NCBI GenBank assembly: GCA_039566865.1
Contig: CM076954.1
Location: 17,136,001 to 17,200,000 of the forward strand
From: Aurelia coerulea
Taxonomy: Eukaryota; Cnidaria; Scyphozoa; Semaeostomeae; Ulmaridae
Length of the DNA stretch: 64,000 bases
Reading direction: 5' to 3'
In this document: one piece after another, positions 55,789-64,000 of the stretch
How the letters are laid out: the number at the start of each line of letters is the position of its first letter
Numbering within the stretch: position 1 is the first letter of the stretch
Position numbers and translations under genes: made by a program
The notes under the pieces: model-generated
The model's database searches: none
What the model was told of the DNA's origin: nothing
Seen by the model: only the letters and a program-made list of their open reading frames with translations

Positions 55789-56219
55789 CACTCTTTTTTT
55801 ATAAGAATACTATAAATTTTTTCCAGCCTCAATATTCTTAAGAAATTTGTCGGTCTGAGCCTTAACATATTCTTAAAGTATTCTTATTTTTTTCAAATCT
55901 GATATGGTTTCAGGGGAGCATAGTTCCAAGAAATGTCATATCATTATGAAGAAATGGTCGAACGATAGAAAAATTTAAGCAATAAGAATGTTCTTAACAA
56001 TCATAAACTTTTAAACACCATTTTTGAAAAAACGAGATATCTCAGTCATGCGATTCTCTGTTATGAACATCGCAAAAACATCGCAAAACAGGCAACTGCT
56101 GGAAAATGAGACACAAATATGCGAGCTGAGGCTGAGCAATATTCTTATAATATTCTCAAAATTTGAATGATTCTGAGCCTGAATATTCTTATAAACAATA
56201 TTCTTATAAAAAAAGAGTG
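55789..56219. mobile_element. TA-flanked MITE, CACTCTTTTTTTATAAGAAT ends
   Basis: Perfect 20-bp or longer inverted repeats, flanked by TA at 55787-55788 and 56220-56221. The interior repeats AATATTCTTA words. 431 bp, Tc1/mariner-type by target. Confidence 0.75.
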
Positions 56220-56469
56220 TATCATATTATTCAGGAAAGAAGCAGTTTTTACGCAAGCATTTAGGAAAGAAACGAATTTTACTTTCAGAATGCAATCTTA
56301 GTAGTTGATTCCCTGTGGGCAAATATGGAATAGCCCCATATCTTGCACTATTTTCTTGCAAACCTAAATATATTTAAGGAACAGTTTCATTTCATATTAT
56401 CATATTTTAACACAAAAATCCTATCAGCTGAAAAGAACTACTGCTATACAAATAAATATCTAATTACAA

Positions 56470-56761
56470 ATAAATTTTTACAAATTTTCTGATATTCCTG
56501 GGAATCGTCTTTGCACCAGAATAGAAAAAACTACTTCTGCCTTGGGGTGTCCAGATCCAACTGATTCCTTGTTGGATAGTTACATAATTGAGATCTGGTA
56601 ACAATCCTCCCTCTTAAATTGTCCGAGCAGAGACCATTCATTATTTTGTAGATCATCACGGCCCTGTCAAATTTCATTAAGTTTGAGACTGAAAGGCCTA
56701 AACTTCCATTTGCTATGGTCTTTATGCAATGTGATTGGCCAAGTTCGCGGAAGCGTGACAC
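56470..56761 (-). pseudogene. LINE ORF C-terminal fragment
   Basis: The minus strand reads LMKFDRAVMIYKIMNGLC, then YPTRNQLDLDTPRQK, a stop, then with a frameshift YSGAKTIPRNIRKFVK. This is the tail of a CR1/L2-type LINE protein. It ends only about 70 bp before the FN3 exon acceptor, in the intron. Confidence 0.7.
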
Positions 56762-56832
56762 GTTGTCATTTTAATGAAGACCTTTGAGGGACTTTTCACC
56801 ATTTACTAACCTTGTTTGTTTATCCTTCAAAG

Positions 56833-57153
56833 TTTTTCCACAAATACCGACGAATGTGGCTACAACTGACTTGACAAACACATCTGTTAGAATAAGTTGG
56901 CAATCAAGCGATTCAAATTTAACTGTATGGTACACTATTGAATGTAGCACTGCTGAAAATGGTTCAGCAGCATGCAAAGATATCCTGTACTCACCAGAAG
57001 CTAAAAACATTACTTCAAGAAAAGCTGATCTCAGAAAACTTCACCCATATACCAATTACAAATTTACAATCTATGCCAAAAATGCTGCTTCAAGGAACCT
57101 TTCGAAGAAGTATTGGCCAAATGAAACAATTGCTTTTATGACGCGTCCTGGAC
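56833..57153 (+). CDS. FN3 domain 1 exon of the FReD-FN3 gene
   Basis: The exon runs from acceptor TATCCTTCAAAG (56832) to donor GTAAGT (57154), 321 bases, phase 1 at both ends. It codes a full fibronectin type III domain: PTNVATTDLTNTSVRISW (B-strand Trp), VWYTIEC, ADLRKLHPYTNYKFTIYAKN (the L-x-Y-x-Y-x-F tyrosine corner), ending FMTRPG. Several N-glycosylation sequons (NTS, NLT, NGS, NIT, NLS, NET) suggest an extracellular location. FReD's terminal G plus TT gives Val at the join. FN3 domains serve as spacers or adhesion modules. Confidence 0.75.
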
Positions 57154-57261
57154 GTAAGTGTCCTTATCTGTCTTCTCCTTTGTTTGGTTGTGAGCTGCAT
57201 TTACGAAATATTCATCGTTGACAATGTCATGAAAAAGTATATTGCTCCTGAGAGTAAATAA

Positions 57262-57310
57262 CTACCCTGGGTACCAGGTTTTATGTTAGAGAGTCTGGTA
57301 CCCAGGGTAG
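57262..57310. repeat. CTACCCTGGG hairpin with TAA flanks
   Basis: CTACCCTGGGTACCAG is inverted as CTGGTACCCAGGGTAG around a short loop, flanked on both sides by TAA, a TWA-type duplication. An intronic mini-element. Confidence 0.7.
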
Positions 57311-58351
57311 TAAAAATAACATGTCTTGTCCGAAGTAATTAATCTTTATGTTGCTCTGTGCGTCCTTTGATATTCAACGACAAGATCTTCTCGCTGTAGT
57401 CCTTGCATTACATTACGCAGCTTTTACTGTATGGTGATAAAGACTTCCCAAATGACATCAATAGAAATATTCTTGAGTTAACTCTACATTTTACCCATGA
57501 AACTGGTCGATTTGATTGAATTCGTCTAAATTTCTCCAATCCGTCAGGCAACTCCTTTTTGTGAATTTTCTTTTTGTAGTAGTAGTTATCTGTAGTCATT
57601 GCACTTTGTGTCATCTTTTCTTTACGGCGTACATACTTTGCCCCTCATGGAATCGTCTTAGCAGTGTCTTTTTAGTGTTGCAGAGTATTTTATAGGTAGT
57701 GTAATAAGCATCGCGTGTTGTAAATTTCTGATGAAATATAGAAAAACATTAATCAAACAGTTTAGTCGCTTCAGCCCTGATAGCTCGATCTTGTTGAATT
57801 ACTTTTTTATATATATGTAATCCAATGAAATACTACAATACATATTACAACCTACACTATTACAACCTAAAGGCAATAAACATAAATATAAAAAAGAAAA
57901 AAATACAACTATAACAATACATGACAGAAAATAAATGCGATTTAATACCTTAGTCTGCTTCATATTAGACGCCAGATGAAAATTATTGCGAGGAAAAGTA
58001 TCCAAAGCTTTTTCTATCTTATACCACCTCAATAATACAATTAATTTATCTATTTTGTTTTTTCATCGATTTGGATTAGTTTGATTGGTGGATATAAAAT
58101 TGATATAGTAAGTTAGATGTACATAATCGATATAAAATAAGTTAAACAAATAAAATTCATTGTGATCCAGCTGAAGGAAGAAAACACAAAACACCGCAAA
58201 ACCTGCGACATTTTGCATTTTCCCCCTCCAGCCGGACCAAAATGCACTGTGCACCTGCCATCTAATATGCAACAGACTTACAAACGAGAGAGACAAATAA
58301 CGGACGGGGAATTTTTGGTTATGTCGTGTACATACATAGTTTGAATCGACC

Positions 58352-58681
58352 TTAATCAAACCGGCCAGTTTTGTGGATGAACTGTAGAGTCAAGTCGAAA
58401 ATATTTCTATTGCCGTTGTAACAAAAATTTTCATCGCCATATAGCAAAAAGTGGGTAAGGACCTTGTTTGAAAAATTACTATTTCCAAGTGGTCGTAATA
58501 CATCAAAGACTCCAGCGACAAGATCTCGTCATTGAGCATCAAAAGATGGGCAAAGCAACAATAAGTGTTCTGCATCCTCAATGCCATCATTCGAAGGGCA
58601 CATTGGGTTTACGGTGTCCCCAAAATTGTGTTTGAATTTGTGGAAGGTTAATTTGCTTAGACTGACTCTAAGTTGAGTAAG
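58352..58681 (-). pseudogene. LINE ORF C-terminal fragment with one stop
   Basis: A 110-codon frame on the minus strand: LTQLRVSLSKLTFHKFKHNF, then NPMCPSNDGIEDAEHLLLLC plus PSF, a single in-frame TGA (58529-58531), then VFDVLRPLGNSNFSNKVL and LLYGDENF, ending TGRFD-stop. The C-x6-EDAEHLLLxC motif is typical of LINE RT C-termini. A 5'-truncated intronic copy. Confidence 0.7.
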
Positions 58682-59059
58682 AAAAGATAAACCTATTGGT
58701 GTGATCATGAATTCCGAAGACAGAGTTGGCAGGGGGGGGGGGGGCGGATGAGTGACAAAATATTTATATTGAGTTTATGGGAAAACTGTCTGCTCTGACA
58801 TCTCTGACTTTCATTTAATTCATAGAGGTGAGGACCGAAAAGTCGGAGTTTGAAAAGTGTGAATCTTTCCTCCCAGATCTCTGACATCTCCGACCATTCC
58901 AACTTTTCGGTTTTACCCTTTGCGTCCTAGCAGAGACCAAACGATCAAAATTTACCCTTAAGCTTTATTTAAAGAGATGTCTATTGGCAAGGCTTGTCTC
59001 TTGTTCTTGCTCATCTGTGTTTCTCTTTAATAACGACTTAATTCTTTTCACTCATATAG

Positions 59060-59250
59060 TTCCATCTGAAGTTGGCAGTTTTCTGTACAAGGTGGAAAAA
59101 AAAACGCTGACCCTTGGCTGGCAGCCACCTCCTTTCAAACGGGATGCTGTTGTCTACTATGAAACAAAGTGTGATGGAATGAAAATTAAAAGCACATTTT
59201 ATCCATATTTAACGATATCAATGGGAGAACATACTGCCATTACATGTCAA
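59060..59250 (+). CDS. FN3 domain 2, first half exon
   Basis: Acceptor CACTCATATAG (59059) to donor GTAAGT (59251); it starts in phase 1 and ends in phase 0. It codes PSEVGSFLYKVEKKTLTLGW, then QPPPFKRDAVVYYETKCDG and ISMGEHTAITCQ, the A-to-E strands of an FN3 domain with the conserved Trp. The second half lies in the exon at 60635. The single base C left by the preceding exon plus TT gives Leu at the join. Confidence 0.65.
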
Positions 59251-59334
59251 GTAAGTTTTACAATTGATTTCTGTCGGTCCATGGAAAATTTATAAATATA
59301 ATGATACTTTCGTTATGTTGGGTTGTCTTCTTGC

Positions 59335-59710
59335 CCAGGGGAGGGGGGTACTCATATATCTTTCCGTACGGGGACGTGCCGCGGAACAGGGTATCTTTGT
59401 ATTGTCGGCTCCAGGGCAGGTTAGGGTCCATATTTTCTATAATTGACTCCATAACATCGTTGCAAGCCATTCGCACTCCGCGAATGTGATTTAAATCGTT
59501 TGGATATCAAAGGTTAATCATAGATTTCTATCAAATTTCCTGGGCATCCTGCAATTTCGTATGATGAAACTCAAAAAGAGGGTATTGTTTTTCAAACTTT
59601 ACTCCGGGACAAGGTATCATTTTTGGGAATTCATAATCCTGGACAGGGTGCCTTTTAAGATTTCCAGCGGCAACTCCCCGTGTTTTCGCATTTACAGTAC
59701 CCCCCGCCCC
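59335..59710. repeat. Dispersed intronic repeat, GGGGGGTACTC / AGTACCCCCC ends
   Basis: It begins AGGGGAGGGGGGTACTC and ends AGTACCCCCCGCCCCC. The interior shares GGGGACGTGCCGCGGAACAGG with 44080-44600. No exon seen. Confidence 0.5.
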
Positions 59711-60634
59711 CGGTGGATCCTTGCCTAGCTAATGCTAAGTAACGCCAACCAAAACTTAAATGCATGTAAACAATAATTAAGGAAGATGGTGTATCTTAGC
59801 ATGGGCAATAATGCAACGTTGATGTGGCCTATATTATGATCAAAATTGTATTTTTACTCTCTGTGTTATTATTATTATTACCATTTTCTTTTACGTTGGC
59901 AAAAAAGTAAAAAAATATATATAGCTAATAAGCTAATTAATGCCAACAAATGCATCTTCCACGGGATTCCGAGTAAAGCTTGATTTTTCTTGCTAGGTTT
60001 AATGTTTTTAACGTGCGGGTTTTCCGGTTTTGAGATTTTTCACGTGTTGCAAGCTTTGCCTATCTTCATCTCAGATTTCCGGGTTTCTTATCTAAAAAGC
60101 CATAGATTTTGTGGTTATGGAAAGCGAAAGAAGTTGGAGATAACCTAGAAATACTGGCGAATATTCAGAATGTTTACTTAAGAGTGCAATTTCGCATTTT
60201 GCTACCGTGTTGGTGCAGATTTCGGTTCGGGTTTGCAGGCTGTGGTACCTACCTTCTTTATACTGGCAGTATTTTGATAGCCTTTCATTTGCTGGGACCA
60301 TTGGCGAGGAAGATTGGTCACCAAGCCCCCATCATGCCCGGAAATTTTTAAAAGCGCGCGAAAACTGACGGAATCCTCCGATTCAACACCCCTATTTCCC
60401 TTGCTTTAAATTCCCTGTTGGAATTTTTTTATGTTTCGAAATACCCTCGGCAACGGATTTCCTGTTTTTTAGAATAAGGGTGATATGCACTTTAAAACGT
60501 ATGTGATGTGGCTCAGCTCAGTTCTATTTAAAAACTTACGGCATTAATTCTATGCTAAAACTATGTTTTGATACACACACTACATATTGCTCTGTGCTGT
60601 CAATCGTGTGTAAATGATGTTCCTAATTCCACAG

Positions 60635-60695
60635 GTACGATCAATAAATTCAGCTGGGAAAGGGCCGTGGAGGACGAAAACTATCATCTTGTCAG
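60635..60695 (+). CDS. FN3 domain 2, second half exon
   Basis: Acceptor CTAATTCCACAG (60634) to donor GTAAAT (60696), 61 bases from phase 0 to phase 1. It codes VRSINSAGKGPWRTKTIILS, the F-G strands of an FN3 domain. Joined to 59060-59250 it gives one domain of about 84 residues with the F-strand RSINSAGKGPW. The two halves together restore a symmetrical phase-1 module. Confidence 0.65.
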
Positions 60696-61839
60696 GTAAA
60701 TTTACCTTGAGTCTTTACTTTCCTATAAATTCTTTCTTTATTTGTGATATTTGCGTGACCACTTGTTGCTCCACCCATGTGACATTTGGCCCAACCCAAC
60801 CAAACTTCGTTCGATCGACCCATATGTCTTCATCTACACGTTGTAATAGTGTGTTGTTCCAGTAGTATATGTCACAAATCTCCCTTTGAAGTGTTTGGTT
60901 TGACTCTATTCGGAGGCTTGATTCTGTTGTTTGCAAAACTCATGCTTGCTATCGACAGGGATTTAAATGATGCGTTGTGGAGAAATCAATGGTAATATAG
61001 GAAACTTGTCTTTTTCTCGTCTTGAACTTCGGCTTGCAGTTTCAAGAAAATGAACTTTTGTTGGCCTAAATTTAACCAAAATTTTTTCAAACTCCTATAT
61101 TTTCTAAACTAAGACAGGAATTCTCATTTTGGAGATATAACGCAATAGCTGTAAGCATCTAGTTTGTAGGAATGTTGCCTGTTTTGCTGTAGCCTTTGCC
61201 GGTTTCCCACAATTTTCAAAGGCAATCTTTCCTCGAGAGCCATGACCATCTAATCTTCGTTAACTTTACGTGCTTCCTTTCACAAACTTGTCTGCTTTTT
61301 AGTCAGAAAACAAACGTTAACCTTGGTTGAATGTATCACTTTCGAACTTAATCTGATGTTTTCAGAAATGAAAGTATTTTATAGTACTTGCTAGCTGTTT
61401 TGGCCACCAGAGCAATGAGAATAATAACAAAACTTTGACTTCGCTCTCAGAGAACTTTTCGTCGGGTTTGGCCTAACTGTAAACAAACATAAAGTTGCAT
61501 TGTTGCTTATTTTCTTCAAGACTAATGGGGAAGCTCTGACCTAGAAATAGGAGATTTGCTTACTAAAACAATGTTATCAAGGCTACCTTGTACAAAAAAT
61601 TATCAGCTTTGATTATTTTGCCTATAAATACGATAGTTTACTGCAATTATTTGCCCTTAAATCTGTTTTCTTTTTCTTGAGCAGGGTATTGCTGCTCTGA
61701 TTCAAGTTTGCAAAGACATCTCCTATTTTGGTTTGCTGCTCTTTTTTGTACATGCAATTCTCTATGAGACAAAGGGAAATTTGTTATGCAGCAAACATTT
61801 TTAGTAGGAGGAAATAATATTGTTTCTGTTTTATTTTAG

Positions 61840-61943
61840 GACCCAAACAGAACAAGATTATCCTTTACCAATCAAGCCCAACCTTGAAGCAGCATTTGAC
61901 AAAAAACACAAAAGACTGCAATTCTTGCTTTTTCAATGCCTGA
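61840..61943 (+). CDS. Possible terminal exon of the FReD-FN3 gene
   Basis: A good acceptor (TTCTGTTTTATTTTAG, 61839) is followed in the required phase by about 34 codons (GPKQNKIILYQSS, then CNSCFF near the end) to TGA at 61941. AATAAA occurs downstream near 62090. There is no domain and no transmembrane segment. The gene may instead splice onward to an exon beyond the window, since the last bases of the window look like an acceptor. Confidence 0.25.
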
Positions 61944-63363
61944 AGACTGATGCAAAACTGATGGAACATGACTGTTGCAAACAAAGCATTCAATGAAAAA
62001 CAATATTATGATATATCAAACAATTTGAGTAATCAAATAATTGATACTCTGATGATTTTACTCTGATGATAGGAAGAGGGTAAGATAATAAATAGCAATT
62101 GAATCATCACAAAATTGAAATTTTAATGCTTCCAATTCTGAAACAGTCTGAAACTTATTCTGAATTTGATCTGCAAAGACAATTGTTTGCAAAGACAAAG
62201 ACAACGCTCGCCCGTTTCACCCTGTAGGTGAAATGCCATGCTTATTCATGAGTTTCTGAAAATTACCAAAAAGCAGTTATTGCCGTTGTCCATTCAGAAA
62301 TAGTCATTGCAATTTCAATAGACAGCATCCTTCCCTTTCTTCCTTGTCTGTGAGTTTTTAGAGCCAACAAGAGAAGATTTCCAGACTGCATTGAGTTGCT
62401 CTATCATTGAAAGGAACTTGCCCAGTACAAATAACATATTTTCTATAATTTGCTATCCATTTGTCCATCAAAGACATCTGCCATCATAAACAAAACGATT
62501 TTAGTTCTTGATCCATAAATATCCGAGTTCTTTCGTTTGAAGCTGCTTCTTCTTGTCTCTTTCTTTCTGGCGGGTTGGAGAATTATTTGAAAACATGAAA
62601 GCATCTCTTGTCCTTCACTGGCAGTAAAATGATCGCTAGTGCTCTGCATATTGGTTTATTGCTTCGTTTCCTATCAGAATTAAAAAGTTTTCTTGAAAGC
62701 AAGCAGCAAGCAGACCACGCCGCTTCAAAACAATTTCTACGATCTACGGCATTTTCTAAATGTCATGGTTTTCAAGGCGCTGCTTACGTCACCAAAAACA
62801 ATGAATTCGAAAAATTTGCCCAAATACGGATGAAAATCTCTTAAAATAAGACCATCACTCCTGTCAAATTGCGTGGAGTTTACCGGGAAGTTTAAATCAA
62901 AACGATTTTAGTTTTAAACATTTCTTAGATAAATTCACTACCTATTAAGATTAAATTAACGCGGAAAAATCACACCGCATCACTGCAAGAAACGTTCAAA
63001 GTCGACGAAAATATTCACTTCCGGTCATTTTCCTATACATTTGTATAGGGGCATCAAAGCGAGGCTGAACTCCTCGAGAAAGGTGTTGTCGGGCGTGTAT
63101 AGGGCGAAATTGATGTAAAGGCATTGAGACATGATAAGTAGATCTGCTTTTCCGTGTATCATGTGACCGATATGAGAAAGATTAATTATCACTTCCAACT
63201 AACCAAAACGATCTCCTGTTGCTCAATGCGTTTCATGTCACCAGTTTTATTTCAATAAATGTTAGCCAATCAGATGTGCCATTCAGAGCCACGAGTATGC
63301 ATATTCTGACCGATAGGGTATACCTTGCCGGCTTATACTGATTCAACTTCTTTAAGCTCACAT
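61944..63363. other. No recognisable gene
   Basis: Either 3' flank or intron of the FReD-FN3 gene. Frames at 62443-62649 (minus) and 62608-62844 (plus) show no domain. Confidence 0.45.
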
Positions 63364-63558
63364 TTAAAGACAAATGCCCGAGGTATATGGCAACTTAAGT
63401 TAGGGGCCTGGGCAATCTAAATACAGTCTATTTTATCCCATTGTATTTCAAGATCTCCAGAGATTATCAGATCAATTGGACAATGATGGCACTCAGCCAT
63501 CTTCTGTTCTATTTCTAAACAAGATTCTAGACTCCATATATTCGTCATTTGTCTTTAA
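63364..63558. mobile_element. Small MITE with TTAAAGACAAATG ends
   Basis: TTAAAGACAAATG (63364-63376) is inverted as CATTTGTCTTTAA (63546-63558). A truncated sibling lies at 19905-20075. Confidence 0.6.
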
Positions 63559-63990
63559 TGAATCAGTTTTATCTATGTGTTCAGTTGCATAAATATGAGC
63601 TGTTTCATATGGCTCTTTTCCTGCATCCTATGTCAAGATATGTCAATCAGCCACTCCTATGTTGCTCTTGAAAAAATTAAAGGCATTGAGTCCATATAAA
63701 TAGCTGAGCGTTAACGCTATCCTGAATTTTGCTGACAAACTGCTGACGGCCCTTTGTTATCGCATAATAGGCCAAAGTCATTAGCAGTGGAGACCAAAGG
63801 CTTCTTAATCCTTTGCATTATCCTCAAGAATTTCTTTGGTTTCATTTCAATAGCGATTAAATCACAACTTTTGTTTTATGATTGAAAAGAAGCTGATATT
63901 GGTCATGAACGCGCTATTTATGTGGACTCAGTGCCTTTAATTGCATGCAAAATGACCTTCTTTGAGGAATTCACTAGTTATCAAATATTT

Positions 63991-64000
63991 CTTGTTTCAG
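63991..64000 (+). other. Possible splice acceptor at window end
   Basis: The window ends in ATTTCTTGTTTCAG, a good acceptor sequence. An exon could begin at the next base; whether it belongs to the FReD-FN3 gene cannot be judged here. Confidence 0.25.

Overview
This is a eukaryotic, almost certainly metazoan, window: AT-rich, intron-containing and packed with transposable elements. A fibrinogen-related domain joined to fibronectin type III modules, a VIT/VWA protein, CR1/L2-like LINE tails, a Ty3/gypsy element and very many short inverted-repeat elements suggest a marine invertebrate. An anthozoan cnidarian such as a coral or sea anemone is my best guess; this is inference, since no marker gene fixes the taxon. 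|| Layout. 0-13 kb: short TIR elements with no convincing host gene, several with TA target sites and CCGGGTG-type ends, one carrying a nested TTA-flanked element. 13-24 kb: a LINE tail, a 1.69-kb near-perfect palindrome, nested foldbacks, and a 3.7-kb inverted duplication with a GGGTCCT heptamer minisatellite on each arm. 24.4-26.7 kb: a foldback element holding a TTAA-flanked element, which holds a third element with a 9-bp duplication; the foldback loop carries a small ORF with a signal peptide. 29.6-32.2 kb: an uninterrupted VIT + VWA coding exon. 32.9-37.4 kb: more foldbacks and a hAT-like element with a perfect 8-bp duplication. 37.6-61.9 kb: one plus-strand multi-exon gene, read as signal peptide - fibrinogen-related domain (FReD) - FN3 - FN3, with every module boundary in phase 1. 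Its introns are full of LINE fragments and MITEs. || Main result. The signal-peptide exon (37689-37753 plus 43446-43474) is split by a complete Ty3/gypsy retrotransposon (37754-43441). The element has 477-bp LTRs differing at two positions and a 4-bp target duplication. Removing it and one duplication copy restores a reading frame that ends at a consensus donor in phase 1, matching the phase-1 start of the FReD exon. The sequenced haplotype therefore probably carries a recent loss-of-function allele of a secreted or membrane FReD-FN3 gene. The element's gag and pol are open, and a GGGAAAC slippery heptamer abuts the gag stop, so it looks recently active.
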